From assembly GCA_003833135.1 (NCBI GenBank), contig QZLH01000004.1, positions 109,719-173,718 of the forward strand: a stretch of DNA of 64,000 bases, read 5' to 3'. Numbering within the stretch: the first letter of the stretch is position 1; each line of letters opens with the position of its first letter. The position numbers and the translations under genes were made by a program. Under the pieces are notes generated by a model. It was not told the origin of the DNA and made no database searches. It saw only the letters and a list, made by a program, of their open reading frames with translations. Of this stretch, positions 48,990 through 62,432 are shown piece by piece. The stretch comes from Oehlia diaphana (Eukaryota > Glomeromycota > Glomeromycetes > Glomerales > Glomeraceae).

Positions 48990-51926
48990 ATGCTACCAAG
49001 ATTGCGTAATAAAAAGACCAATATTTCTTGTGAAAATTGTGGTGACACGTCTCACAAATCGGATGATTGTCCTATTCACATTATTGAAGATGAAAGAGAA
49101 AGCGGCGTTAGAACAAAACAAAATAAAGCTGATAAAAAGGCGGAAAAACGTGCAAATAATGATTCTATCGATAGAGAACGAGGTTCCTCAACTAAGAAAA
49201 AACTTAGAAAGTCACCATCTTCTTCTTCAACTTCGGGATTCGTTTCTTCTTCAATTTATCGACCTCAAAACACTCAAAGTACGTCCACTAAACCCGTTTC
49301 ACCAGGAATACAACAATCTAAAGGGATTACATCACAATATTTACCATCCTCCTCCTCGTCATCCACAATACATCCTCCAAATTATCAACGCATTTCAATT
49401 GTACCATTTTCTCTTGATTTAGACGCGTTTAGTCAGGAACTTAGCGAAGAACAAGAATTAGAAAACAGATCAGGCTCTATGGAAGATGAAGGTGCAATTC
49501 AAAAAGTTTATGGTAATATTGTTACTCAAATCGTAGGTGTACGATATTATGATGGTGTAGTAAACAAAAATGAATCAGTTTCAATTACACGTGAACCATT
49601 TAATATATACGATCGGAACGCACTACGTGTTGATAATATTCTTGGAGATCAAGTTGGTCATATACCTAAAGATTTGGCTAAAATCCTTGCTCCATTAATT
49701 GACAACGGAGATATTCGAATTGAAGGTACCATTGCTGGTAAAAAAGGAACATATGTTGTTCCTCTGCATATTCATGTTCTTGGAGTGCCAGAACGAGAGG
49801 AACGTATTACGAAAAATTTAAGATCAAAAAATATTAAGTTTGAGCCACTTAAACCTATGTCTCAAGGTATAAATGCTTCTGAACCGAACGAAGCATGGCG
49901 TGAACTAATAAGACAAGGTCAAACTCTTGACAAAACGAGCGTTAAAAAGGTCCTTCAAGAAGTTGGAATTTCTATTGTTGATTTAGCAAAACTTCCTGAA
50001 GCTCCTCAACCAGAAGCTTTGATTACCCCCTTACTTTCATATCAGAAACAAGGACTTGGTTGGATGTTATCAAACGAACACCCGGAAGAACCAACTACTG
50101 ACAAAGCAACTCAATTTTGGGTTATTAATAAGCAAAATAAAGAATCTTATTATTATAATTCTGCTACCGGGTTTTCTACTAAAACTCGTCCTAATTTCGC
50201 TAGAGGCGGAATTCTAGCTGATGATATGGGTCTTGGGAAGACATTGCAGACGATTGCTTTGATTACATATGATAAAGATGGAAAAGGATTTATTCCTAAA
50301 CCTGTAAAATCGGATTCAGCTTATTCTAAAACCACTTTGATTGTTGCTCCTTTGAGTGTTCTTGGAAATTGGGTTGATCAAATTAATATGCATGTCAAGG
50401 AAGGCTCACTCTCTTACTATGTTTACCATGGTCCTAATCGAGATGATAATCCGAAAAACCTTAAAGATTATGACGTAGTGATCACTACATATTCTATACT
50501 TGGACAGTCAAATATAAAAGATAAAAAACGTGGATTATTTGCCGTTAAGTGGCTCCGAGTTGTCTTAGATGAGGGGCACATAATTCGTACCAAATCAACA
50601 AAACAAAGTATTGCCGCATATAGTTTGGATGCTGAACGAAGATGGATTCTTACTGGAACTCCAATTATGAATGAATTGAATGATATGTATTCACTTGTTA
50701 AATTTTTGAGAATCACTCCTTTTGATGAATCAGAATGGTGGAATCGTGTTTTTAACAGACCAATAAAAGCTGGCGATAAAGCAGCTATTGAAAGACTTAA
50801 GGTTTTAATGAAAATTGTCTGCCTTCGAAGAACAAAGGATATGCAGTTCAATGGGCATCCCATCTTATCCCTTCCCCCCATTAATTCCTTTGTTCACAAA
50901 GTTAAATTTAACGCAGAAGAACAAAAAATTTATGATGAAATGGAAAAAGATGCAAAAGAACGCTTTAAGAAATGGAAAGAGTCAAATGATGTTATGAAAA
51001 ACTATGCTGTTATCTTGGAATCTCTTTTAAGGTTACGACAACTTTGTGATCATCACAAACTTTGTGCAGAACGAGTAAAAAAAATTATGGAAACTCATAT
51101 TCTTGATATGAATGATGAGAATATCATATCATTAATAAATGCCTTAAAAGTTGCAATTGAAAATAACGAAGATTGCTGCATCTGCTTGGAATCATTGACT
51201 ACCCCTGTTATTACACGATGTAAACATGTGTTTGACAGAGATTGCATTGAGAAAGTTATTGATAAGGATAAACGTTCTTGTCCAATGTGTCGTAGTCCAG
51301 TTCAAAAGGAACTTCTAATTGAATCACCTCATGAACAAGAATCAATTGATGATGAGATCGGAAATATAATTAATTCTGATTATAAACCAAGTTCAAAAAT
51401 TAAGGCTTTATTGAAATTTCTTAAAATATCAAATGAAAAAGACCCGACAACTAAATCAGTGGTCTTCAGCCAATGGACGTCTTTCCTTAATTTGATTGAA
51501 ATTGCTCTTAAAGAATCTGATATTAAATTTGTAAGATTGGATGGTAAGATGTTGCGTAATCAACGTGAAAAGGCAATATCCGATTTTACTTATGAACCAG
51601 AAATTAAAGTCTTTTTAATTAGTTTGAAATGTGGATCTTTGGGATTGAATTTAACAGCAGCAAATCAATGTTTCCTTATGGATCCTTGGTGGAATCCGAG
51701 TATCGAGGATCAAGCTATTGATCGAATTTATCGGTTAGGTCAAACTCGACCTGTTTCAATCTTTAGATTTGTTATTGAAAATTCAGTTGAAGATCGTGTT
51801 ATTGAATTACAAGAAAAGAAACGTGCATTGATATCTCAAGCATTCGGAGAACAGAGAAGGAAAGACGCTGCACAAGTCCGAGAAGCTCGATTGGAAGAGT
51901 TGCAAACGTTATTGGGAGGAAATTAA
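48990..51926 (+). CDS. RAD5/HLTF-type SNF2 ATPase with HIRAN and RING domains
   Basis: A single exon encodes 978 residues. In order: an N-terminal CCHC zinc knuckle (CENCGDTSHKSDDC, residues 14-27); a basic and Ser-rich linker; a HIRAN domain (GVRYYDGVVNKNESVSITRE then PFNIYDRNALRV, about 165-275); SNF2 ATPase with Walker A GGILADDMGLGKTLQ (about 403-417) and a DEGH box (about 526); an embedded C3HC4 RING finger (CCICLESLTTPVITRCKHVF then CPMCRSPV, about 728-770); and the helicase C lobe ending with DPWWNPSIEDQAIDRIYRLG. This order is that of HLTF and Rad5, which polyubiquitylate PCNA and reverse stalled forks in damage tolerance. The CCHC knuckle is not standard in that family. The gene has no introns. 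Confidence 0.93.
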   Translation: MLPRLRNKKTNISCENCGDTSHKSDDCPIHIIEDERESGVRTKQNKADKKAEKRANNDSIDRERGSSTKKKLRKSPSSSSTSGFVSSSIYRPQNTQSTSTKPVSPGIQQSKGITSQYLPSSSSSSTIHPPNYQRISIVPFSLDLDAFSQELSEEQELENRSGSMEDEGAIQKVYGNIVTQIVGVRYYDGVVNKNESVSITREPFNIYDRNALRVDNILGDQVGHIPKDLAKILAPLIDNGDIRIEGTIAGKKGTYVVPLHIHVLGVPEREERITKNLRSKNIKFEPLKPMSQGINASEPNEAWRELIRQGQTLDKTSVKKVLQEVGISIVDLAKLPEAPQPEALITPLLSYQKQGLGWMLSNEHPEEPTTDKATQFWVINKQNKESYYYNSATGFSTKTRPNFARGGILADDMGLGKTLQTIALITYDKDGKGFIPKPVKSDSAYSKTTLIVAPLSVLGNWVDQINMHVKEGSLSYYVYHGPNRDDNPKNLKDYDVVITTYSILGQSNIKDKKRGLFAVKWLRVVLDEGHIIRTKSTKQSIAAYSLDAERRWILTGTPIMNELNDMYSLVKFLRITPFDESEWWNRVFNRPIKAGDKAAIERLKVLMKIVCLRRTKDMQFNGHPILSLPPINSFVHKVKFNAEEQKIYDEMEKDAKERFKKWKESNDVMKNYAVILESLLRLRQLCDHHKLCAERVKKIMETHILDMNDENIISLINALKVAIENNEDCCICLESLTTPVITRCKHVFDRDCIEKVIDKDKRSCPMCRSPVQKELLIESPHEQESIDDEIGNIINSDYKPSSKIKALLKFLKISNEKDPTTKSVVFSQWTSFLNLIEIALKESDIKFVRLDGKMLRNQREKAISDFTYEPEIKVFLISLKCGSLGLNLTAANQCFLMDPWWNPSIEDQAIDRIYRLGQTRPVSIFRFVIENSVEDRVIELQEKKRALISQAFGEQRRKDAAQVREARLEELQTLLGGN

Positions 51927-53518
51927 TAATATTAATAATTGTTTAGTAAATATTGCAATCAGTTATAATCTCAATAATACTGAATAATTTGAACAATAAT
52001 AACAATAATAACATTACACATAATTATATAATAATCTTCGGAATAATTATTCAAAAGCGGAAAAAAGTTTTTTGGACAAACAATAAAGTATATATGATGA
52101 TAATGTTTATTATCCTTTAAAGGCATCTAGATGCCTGACAGATATAGTAGATATACATAAATTCTGATGTAATGTATATTTTAAACTTTTTTCAGTAAAT
52201 CACAAATTAAAAAATAATCTAAATATAATCAAAATGCATCAAATAAAAAAAAATAATTACCAATTTTGGCGTGCATCATATTATAAATATAATTATCGGT
52301 TTATCCGTTGCATAATGACTTTTAATTAATCTCAAAAATTAACGCAGATCACAACGCCCAAGCCCGTAATCATTCAAAATTCTCCTTATAGAAATATTGA
52401 AAATTGAAAATTAATTTGGAAATTTTATAATTCATTGATAATTCCGGTTAAATGCAAAAAGTGTATAGGTGTACGAGATGTTGAGATACTTTTTTACTTT
52501 TTTTGTATTTTACAGGTTTTTTTTTTTTCGCGAATTTTATTATTATTATTAAGATGTCGCATGATTAAAATTAAAAAAAAAAACATTTGATCTAATTCAA
52601 AGAAAAAAAATGTATATTTTATATATTTATATGTATATTTATTATAATTTTTTATCAACTACAGTTATAATCGAACAAAAAAAAAATATCCTTTAAAAAA
52701 AAAAAAAATAATTCTAAAGAAAAATTTTCTCTTTTTTTTAAAAAAAACGAATAAACTAAAATAAATGACCAACTAGAATAAAAAAAAAATCCTAAAAAAA
52801 AGTAAAATAAAATAAAATAAAATAAAATAAAAATAATATAGAATAAAAATAAAAAAAAATATTTAAAAAAATATACTTTCAAAACTAAAAAAAAATCCTT
52901 CTTCAAACTACCTCTACTTTCTTTTTCTACTTATCTCAAACAAGGATTTTTTTTTCTCTCTCTCTCTTTTACATATAACACAATCAACTTCGGCTTTAAT
53001 AAAAAACTTTTTGATTACCCTCTGCAAGAGTTTTGTTTTTTTTTAAAAAAAAATAGAAAAATACAAAAATAATTTTTTTTTTAAAAAATAAATGATGGAT
53101 GAAAAAGAAAAGAAAAAAATATATTAACAACCTATCAAAGAAAAAAGTGCTATCTTTTATATATAAAAAAAATATTCTTTTTTAATAGCAATGTCTTCAT
53201 TTTATAGGAAAAGAAAAAAAAAAGATATATAAAAAGAGAAAATGTTACATCGGCAAAGTTATTGGGAGAAAAAACATAACATGAACTAATTACTTTTCTT
53301 CTTACATAATTATTATCATATCAAATGAAAAACATAAAAAGAAAATATATACATGTATATGTTTTTTTTTTTCATGTAGTAAAAAAGGTTATATATATAT
53401 ATATAAAGCAAGCCGAATTGATTCAAAACAAAAGAAAAAAAAATACCTATACAAAATCCTATATAATATTTATATTTATATTTGAAAAAAAATACATAAA
53501 AAAAATTTTTTTTCTAGT
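51927..53518. other. AT-rich convergent intergenic region with simple repeats
   Basis: This holds 1.6 kb between the HLTF-type stop and the MADS-box stop. Many A and T homopolymers, an (AAAAT)n run at about 52802-52832 and a (TA)n run at about 53391-53405 are visible. There are no supported genes. Confidence 0.6.
52802..52832. repeat. (AAAAT)n microsatellite
   Basis: A five-base AAAAT unit is repeated about six times in perfect tandem. Confidence 0.85.
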
Positions 53519-54870
53519 TTACTTTTTTTCAGGTGATTGATTAATTTGATTTGGATATTGCGGTACTTTGCCAGTACCATTCGTATTAGTTGTATTACCG
53601 GCAGCGGTTTGCCAATAATTTGCGGGCATATAAGCGTTATTGGCTGCATATTGATTCATGTGATTTTGACCGTACTGCGAATATCCTGTACCTGACATAT
53701 ATGGAGGACCTGCAATACCACCAGCACCGCCTAAAGTCATACCATTAGGCATTCCACCATATTGACTATATGGATTTAGTCCAAGTGCTGCATATGATTG
53801 CTGTTGTGCCATTTGATTACCACCGCTTGCTTGAGGCTAAAAATAAATACCAATAGGTTAAAAAAGATTTTACATAAGTAATTAAACATATTGAAATGAT
53901 AATTATATACCTTGCGGTCATTATCATAAACATCACTATTAGTTCCTTCTACTGGAGTAGAACTTTCATTTCCATATGATTGGTTATTATTTGAAGATCG
54001 CGTCTAAATAAGTAAAAATTTCGTCATACAATAAAAATAAATTTTTAGTTAAACAAAAAAAGGAGTGTGTAAATTTGTACGTAAAAAAGTGAAATTTTAA
54101 TATTTACCGTGGATGTTGTATCTTGAGCTGAAGGAGTATCCGGTGCATTCAAACAAGCTTGAATCAAATTTTTTCCTTCAGGTTTTGTTACGAGGGGTTG
54201 AAGTTTCGGTGTGGTAAACGTATATACGAGTCCAGTTTCTGATACTACAAGAAGCAATACCTGAGTACCCGTAAGAGTACTAAGTTCGTATGCCTGAATA
54301 AGTTAGAAATTAGAAAAAGAACATTAGTAAATAATAATTTATATAAATATTTCATTATATAATAATAAATAACAATTAAATTTTCGAAAAAGATATGATT
54401 TTCATTTGTTTATAAACCATAGAACAAATACGGAAAAATTTAATATATCAAGACCAATATGGCAATATCTTTAAAATTTTTTTTTTTTTCTGGAAAAAAT
54501 ACATATATATACATGTATATATATACATGTATATATATGTAAATAAAAAAGGAAAAAGAAAAATATATATATATATATATATATTTATATTTACCTTCTT
54601 CATTATACCGGCCTTTCGCTTACTGAAAGTTATGTGTCTCCTACTTTTATCATCAATATATTCGATTTTTATCTTACGACGACCAGCACGTTTTTCATTT
54701 TTGCTTCCAACTTCTTCATCCCCAGAATCATCATCATCGTCTTCATTTTCACGTTTAGTTCCTCTAGGGGTCGATTGCTCTGATAAATCTCCACTACCAG
54801 AAGCGTTACTTTGTTTTCGTTGACTGGTTGGTGAATTTCCGGCGATTGCACTCATATCTGTGGCGTGCAT
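53519..54870 (-). CDS. SRF/MCM1-type MADS-box transcription factor
   Basis: Four exons (54595-54870, 54108-54293, 53911-54003, 53519-53836) encode 290 residues. A Ser/Thr-rich, then acidic N-terminus (NEDDDDDSGDEE) precedes the MADS domain at about 62-118: GRRKIKIEYIDDKSRRHITF, SKRKAGIMKK across the first intron, AYELSTLTGTQVLLLVVSE and TGLVYTFTTPKLQPL. The TGTQVLLLVVSE segment marks the SRF/MCM1 (type I) class. The rest is Gln/Asn/Gly/Tyr-rich (YSQYGQNHMNQY), typical of an activation domain. Such factors bind CArG-type sites and control mating, cell cycle or wall genes. Two in-frame ATGs five codons apart (54870 and 54855) are possible starts. Confidence 0.94.
54490..54585. repeat. (TA)n-rich microsatellite in MADS-box intron 1
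   Basis: Alternating TA runs interrupted twice by CATG, and a pure (AT)n tract of about 20 bases next to the donor site of intron 1, lie inside the 301-bp intron. Confidence 0.75.
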
Positions 54871-57800
54871 TCAATACAAAAGAGGAAAGTCTTTTTTTGG
54901 TATAATTACGATAAAGTTGCGTAGTTTGTATGCGTTCTATTTTTTGTGTAAATTATTAAAATTTTTTTTTGTTAAAAAAAAAAAAAAATAGGTTTAAAGA
55001 AAAAAAAGGAAATAAACAGATGGAGTGAGTGGTGGCGTTTTATATAAATCGAGAAATATTATTAATCTCGGAATGAGGTAATATATGTGTATTCGAAGTG
55101 TTATCATGTGTATCTTGATGTACAGCAGTCGGTATTTACGACCAATATTGTAAATAATCTGCAGTGTAATAATACTGCGCCTTAAAAATCAATGCAAATC
55201 AAAGGAACCAATAAAGTTTAAAGGAGAAAGGGAAAAATTACACGATGTATAAAAAATTTTGAGTTTTGTAAATCATACGTAAATAAGAATTTGGAGGGAA
55301 GTAAAAAAGAATTAATATAACAATTAAGTGCTCAGAGAAGAGAATAATAATATGTATGCGTGGAATATTCAAAGACACGCGATATATGATGATGCATTAT
55401 AATTTTGTTTGAAAAACTCGTAATGGTTTTTTTTTTTTTTTGTTTTAAATATGTAAATAAAAAGAAAATTAAGGGAAAATAAAATAACGAGGAGGAGTAA
55501 GAAAGTATTAAAATTGAGTAAAGATGATGCAAATTGCACATCAAAAAAAAAAAAAAAAAACAACAAACAAAAAAAAAAACTAATTAAATTAGTATGTAAA
55601 CGGTAAATACCTTTTCAAGGTCTTTTCACGTTCTTGAATAACTTCTTTTAGACGAAAATTTTATGATTTTCCTGAGTCACAAACTAATAGAGAACACAGG
55701 GGTTTATAAAATAAGTAAAAAAAAAAGCGAACGAAAGATTGATGGAAGAAAAAAAAATAAAAATGAAAATTTTTATTGTTTTTGATGAAGTGCCAAACAG
55801 TTGGCTTGAACATAAAAGGGGCAAAGGGATAACAAATTGGACGGAAAAGGATGCTGGGTTTTTTTATAACATCCCAAATCCAGTCAAAGGGTCTGTCTGT
55901 CAAAATAATTTTTTAGTCAAAATTTCATTATACTTTAAGTAGTTACAATTTTTACAAGTAATGAAAAAACCGGAATAAGGTGTTACTTTGTTAAACAATA
56001 CAATTTGAAAAAAAATACACATAAAAAAAATTTTTTTTTTTTTTTTTATGTACACAATAAAAATTATTAAAGAATAAATGAAGAATAAATGGAAGATATA
56101 AATATTTATACTACTATTAGACTATACAATAGACTTTTTTTTTTTTGAGTTAATATACACTATAATATATATGTATTAAACTTCTACATACTATTTTATT
56201 ATTGACAATAAGGAATTCTTTCAATAAAAACTATATTTTTTATAGTTATTAAATAGATAACGTATTTCAAATATTTTTAAATATTTCTCTTTTTTAATTA
56301 TATTTCCAGAATAGAATACAAACAACAATTTTTAGAATAGTTTAATTAAGGCTACGCCACTGCCCCATTTCTATTTATGATGTGTTACGTTTTATGATGC
56401 CCATTGAAAAAATTGTTAAAATATTACACGAAACTTAATAAAGTAACACCGCCACAACATTTTAAACTCGGGGTGACCGGCCGCAATATCTTTCTCCGTT
56501 ATAATAAAAAGAATCTTTTGGTGTAATGTTGTACATCACTAGAAAAGTGTATCAAATAGTACTAGTAATCTTCGGTGGAAATCGATAATCAAACTCTTTT
56601 AATGTCAATCAAACTCTCAAAATGTGAAATTGGTGATACTTTTTCCCCTTTTGTGGTAAGTAAATGTTTCATTAGTAATTATGTGGAATCTTAATTTAGC
56701 ATGTATTACCCGACGATGCTCCGACTTCCGACTCTAATTTTACAAGATTTTATTCTTGTTTTTTTATTGTGAAACTTTTTCAAAAAAAATAAAATAATAG
56801 AAATATAAAAGAGTATGTATTATTTATTGTTATTGTTATTATTATCTATTTTATCTATATTTGATTATATGATTATTTTTTTTTTTATTTTATTTTATTT
56901 TTTTTTTTATGATTAATCCTTTGATAAACATCAATCAGATTATGAAAAAGTTTATTATTATCGTAGTACACGAGTAGTACACGATATCATAATCGAACAA
57001 CAAATATATTAAACCATCAATCTTTGGTAAAAAAATCACTTAAAAAAGAAATAAAAAATTGTACAAACATATTTTTTTTTACCAAAAACAAAAAGGAAAA
57101 AAAGAAAGAAATTTTTATTTTATTCATTTTAGAATAAGAGATAAAAAGTATCAAAGAATTAAAGAAAATAATAAACCTATCAAAGTTGATAAACGATAAA
57201 CATGACTGATAAACAGATGAACAAGAGCGACAAATATACAGGCTAAACTAAACAAAAGAACAAAGGAAATAAAAGAAGTCCCATGCTTCAATCATATGTA
57301 AATGCTTTTTGGCGGCGCAAGTGTTGATAACATCCGGTGAGAGAAATATGCCGTATAACCGAAAATCATATTAGATATGGATTAGTTGCATGTCACCTAG
57401 TCAGGTGGAAAAAAGGCGTTATAAAGAGTTATACAACAACGCACCGACAGCATATGTACATGTATACTTTACCCCTAAATGTAGCAATTCGGTAGTGCAA
57501 AATGGGCTTAATCAGGAATTTCTATTAGAAAATCTTGTATCGATAGAAACATTGCCCAGAAGTCCGTGGTCCACTTTAAATTAATATTACCATTTATGGT
57601 AAAGTACAAAAAACATTTACTTTTAATAAATTACGCAGTAATTTGAAGATTTTCTCATTTTTCTCATTCTAATAAATTATTTATTTTTTTATTTTAAAGC
57701 TCAATTGATATATTAAACTCGGTTACTCAATTATGCATCATTTTTATACAAGTAAGTACATGATTGACTTGTTTATAACTGAGTTTATAAAATTTTGTAC

Positions 57801-57886
57801 GGAATTGGAACCCCGTAACCCCGATATTTACAGGTTTAAAACTTAACTAGACTGGGTACTTTTTTAATCTAAAAAATTCTCATACT

Positions 57887-57921
<35 letters not shown>

Positions 57922-60900
57922 ATGCATTTAGACAATGGAAAAAGCAAATGGACTGAAGAGTGTTGATTGAAAACGAGTTCTCATTTGATGACTTTTTCTA
58001 TACAAAAAAAGAGATAGGAAAAAAAATAAAATAAAAATAAAAATAAAATATGAATAAATTAAAGAATATTAAGAACTTTACATAATTTTGTGTTCATAAA
58101 AGTATCATATATAACCATTGTACACTCCAAAAAAATAACAGGTAAAAACGCCCATTATAATCATTATACATAACATAAATAAATAATACCTGTTTGATTA
58201 CAAGAAATTCTTTCTTTTTTTTCTCAATTATTCTTTTTTTTTTCTCTTGCAGACCACTTACAAACTCCGAAACAAAAAAGCACTTGTATAGGATTATTGA
58301 TGTAAACAAAGGTTTGAAGTTATTATATCATGTGGTTAAATTACATTACTTACATGTTTTAAGCGCGATGAAACTGTTACTCTTTACTTTCTATGGTATT
58401 TTCTTTTATCAATAACAATTGTTTGATTACTATTTTTTACAAATGTACCTTTTATTAAAGTTTTTTTTTGGTTTGGATTTAAGATTAATTTGTAAATAAT
58501 GGAAAAGAAAATATGGAAAGAAAGGACGAAAAAATAATTAATTATTTATGAAAAAATTATTATTGTTTTTAAAAGGATCTTTTTATTATTCGTATTTTTT
58601 TTTATTTTATATTATTTTTATTATTATTATCTTATATTATCTTTTATTTATTCATACATTATTCATTTTTTACTTTTACTTTTTTTTTCATTTATTTACC
58701 TTTTACATTTTTCTTTTTTTTACTATTTTATTTTAATCTTGATTATTTCCTAAAAATCTCTTCCTTTAATTTCTTTAAACAGTAAGCAAACAATTTTTTT
58801 TTTTGATTGTATAGCAAATTTGGTAAATTAATACATTGCAGTTTTTGTAATGAATGGAAAATTATCAATAATTGTATGTCTGAATAAAGAACAACGAAAC
58901 TCTTTACAATTCCAAAGATGGTAAAGTGATTAAAAATTCTATTTAATATTATTTTCCCATAATAAGGCCGTGTCCATATTTGATTGGCAATTTTATTTAT
59001 TCAAGTTACGTTTTATTACATTTTTGTTCTGACAATTAAGAAAGATCATTATTTAAATTATTATTAAATTAAGGGGGTGGACTTTTATTAAACATCATGT
59101 ATAATGATGTAGAATGACGCGTTTGACAAAAAAAAGAAAGAGAAATTGTTTCATAATCTGTTATACCCGTGAAATCTCCGTATTACTTAATTTTTAGGAT
59201 AAAGATTATTATAGAGAATTGTTGTTTTTAAGTATTGTTGTCTAATTTATTACAAGGTCAATAAGGTCAGACCAATTATTTTTATTCTACTATTTCTACT
59301 CGGCCGTACTGACTAAGATCAAACCGCAGTAATAATTGTTATGATGTGTTTAATATAATTGGCTATTCAATGATCCCATAATTTGCATAAACATAGTTCA
59401 TTTAAAAATAACATTAACGATACTGTGTATCATTAACCATTAATAGTATTATTATTTTTTTATAAAGTAACAAGTTCTAATTTACTATTTATTTTGAAAC
59501 AATTGTCTTAAGTTATATGCAATTACATAGTATGGTAGTTTGATTACTCACAAGGTCTTTCTCTAGAATAAAATTATTCTTAGTTTGAAAGTACTCCTGC
59601 AGTTAAATTTATATTAAAATATTTATATAGTATATTTTATTCTCATTCTATACATTGAATTTCAATTTAAATTATTCACTTTAAATTTTCATTAACCTTG
59701 AAAAAATAATAAATTAAAGCAAATAAAAATGATTTAGCTAAAAAAAATTTATAAATATATTTATTAGAAAATAATTATTTTTGGAATCAAATAAAAAACT
59801 ATTTAGATAAATCTAAAATCTCTTTAGCAAATTTTTTATAATAATAAAATTATAATAATAAAAATTAAAAAGTAATTTTATTTTTATATTTAATTATATA
59901 ACAAAATTTTATTAATATAAATATATATAGCAAATATATACTTTTTTTTAATTTACCTTTTATTATAGAATTATAAAAAAAATTTTATATAATTAATAAA
60001 AAAATATTATTTTTATTATTTTTTTATTTAAAATACTGTATATATATCAAATTGGAATTTGGCTCTATATAATAAAAGAATATTATAAAAATATATATTT
60101 ATATTCTAAGTTATATATTATAAATTTATTTCAAATATTATTTTTATTTTTTGCAAAATAATATAATTGTAAATTATTAATCTATAAAATTATAACTACA
60201 AAATCAGTAAATTAAAATAAGTAAATTAAAACATATTATTTATAAATAACATATAGGATTTTTATAAATAACAGATAATATAAAATTTAATTATTTAATA
60301 TTTAATTTAATTATTTTGAAAGTTAAAATAAGTATTTTGATTAATTTAAAAAGTTAAAATTAATTTAACTTTAATTTATATATGCTGTATAAGAAAGGTT
60401 ATAGTATTTAAAATATAATACAATATTTTAAAAGATTGAAGGTTATATCCAAAATATATTATTTGAAGAAATACAGTATAATAGAATGTGATTAACTAAG
60501 TAAAACTGAAATATTTAATTATTTAACTAAACTGAAATAATTAGATATTTAAAATTAAAAACAAAATACTAAAATTTAATACTTCCATATTTTTTATAGA
60601 TTTTAATAGATTTTAATTGTAATAAATACTTATAAAATAATTATATATAAATTTATATTAACAATCTAATATAGTGGTATAGAAGAGTATTAAATATTTG
60701 TAAGCTGTTTAATAAAAGTCATATAACAGATTAAAAATTAATAGGATAGTATATTTTAGTTTTAGATCAGCCTTCTTGAAAGAAACAATGAAAAATATTC
60801 CTCAATAAACCTGAATGGTTCTTATTTTTAAATGGTAAAATTATCAGTATTTATTAAAGGATAATAGGATAGATATATAATGTTAAGTTAACCTAATAGG

Positions 60901-61546
60901 TTTTCAGACCATTTAAAAATATTTACAAAATAAATTTATATTAAAATATAATATTTTTAAAAGAAATTTATAAAACTATTATATTATATAATATAATTTT
61001 ATATATTTTTATTATAAAACTATAATTTTATATAATTAAAATTAATATTAATCCTTATAAGAATAAATAAAAATATATATAATTAAAAATTATTACTATA
61101 TTAATTAATAATAAAATTAAAATTAGTTAATAACAAAACTGAAATTTTGGTAAAAAGAGTTTAGTTAAATATTACTAAATATATTATAAATGCAGTAATA
61201 TTTATTATCATATGGTTATATATGACATAACATGTTTTAATTTTAGATATTTTTTATAGTATATTGACTAAAGTTTATTCATAGTATCAAATAAACTATA
61301 TTGATTATATTGAATTTATTTATAATATTAAATAAACTATATTGATTTATATTAAATATAATATTTTACTATTGATTTACATTAAAAGTAATATTATAAT
61401 TATTAAAAATATTTTCTTGTAAGAATTCCTTAATAGAGTTATTATTCAATTAGATATTTTACAACTTTCAAATTTTCTGTAATGGTGTGTGAGATTCTTC
61501 TTGTAAAATGTTATTTTCTATTAATATAGTATAATTAGCTTGGCTT

Positions 61547-61745
61547 AATTTTTTATACCATATAATAGTAATATTATAGTATGTGAGTAATTTCACTTAT
61601 TTTAATATGGATTAATGAATGATCAATTATAAATTTTACCATTTACATGGCAAAATTTTAACTAATCATCTATTATTAACCATATTAAAATAAGTGATAT
61701 TACTCTCATCTCATACTATAATATATTATTATTTTATAAAAAATT
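61547..61745. mobile_element. MITE-like element with long inverted repeats (about 200 bp)
   Basis: The left arm (ATTATAGTATG...GAGTAATTTCACTTATTTTA then ATATGG) and right arm (CCATATTAAAATAAGTGATA then TTACTC...CATACTATAAT) are inverted copies. They extend outward through AATTTTTTATA at both ends, giving arms of about 70 bp around a loop of about 60 bp. There is no coding capacity. This is the structure of a foldback MITE. The superfamily cannot be fixed and no certain target-site duplication is visible. Confidence 0.65.
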
Positions 61746-62182
61746 GATCTGTTATTTCTGTAAAAATTCTGTAAAAATAAATTTTCTATAAATCTATTCT
61801 ATAAAATTAAATTATTAATTCTAAAAATATGAATCTATTACAAATAATAAAATAAATTATAAAATATAATTGACTTTTTATAAAGTACAAAAATTAATAA
61901 TAAAATTTTTAAAAATTTTAAAATATAGAAAAATATATATATAATATATAATTTAATATGAATTAAAAATTATAATGAAAAATTCAATACTATATAAATA
62001 GTATTTTATATAAAAAGAATAATTTTTAAAATTTTTATTTATTAATACTAAAAATACAATATTAAATATATAAATTATAAAAAATTATTGTAATCAAAAA
62101 AATAAATATTTTTGATATCTATAAATTTATTACTAATTACAGTAAAATAACTTTTTAATATTATTAAAATTTGAAGTATTTA

Positions 62183-62432
62183 TATTATGCAATACAACAT
62201 TAAAAAATTAGTTCTTATAACTGCTAACCTAGTTATAAAAAAATTTACAGGAAAAATTTTAATATTAATAATTAGCAGGTTATTTTAAAAAAAAAAAAAA
62301 TTTTTAAAATTTGAAACTACTATTTTTGCCTTACAAATATATAAAATTTTTAAATAAAATACTGGCCGCCAACTTCAAAATTTTAAATCTATGAAATAAG
62401 AACTAATTTTTTAACATTATATTGTTTTATAG
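62183..62432. mobile_element. Second inverted-repeat element (about 250 bp)
   Basis: The left end, CA(A)TACAACATTAAAAAATTA then GTTCTTAT at about 62190-62219, is matched in inverse orientation by ATAAGAACTAATTTTTTAAC then ATTATATTG at about 62397-62425. The interior is AT-rich with a short GC island (ACTGGCCGCC) and no ORF. It is probably a MITE or a solo element. Confidence 0.6.

Noticed and set aside
54423..54594. Low-complexity extension of the MADS-box ORF (INIYIYIYIF...)
   Set aside because: It is readthrough into intron 1. Splicing at GTAAAT restores the conserved second half of the MADS domain.
57390..57584. 64-codon plus-strand ORF in the gene-free region
   Set aside because: It has no similarity, is short, and is isolated from any promoter or splice context.
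58548..58736. Phe/Tyr/Leu-rich ORF
   Set aside because: It is a pure consequence of T-rich sequence.
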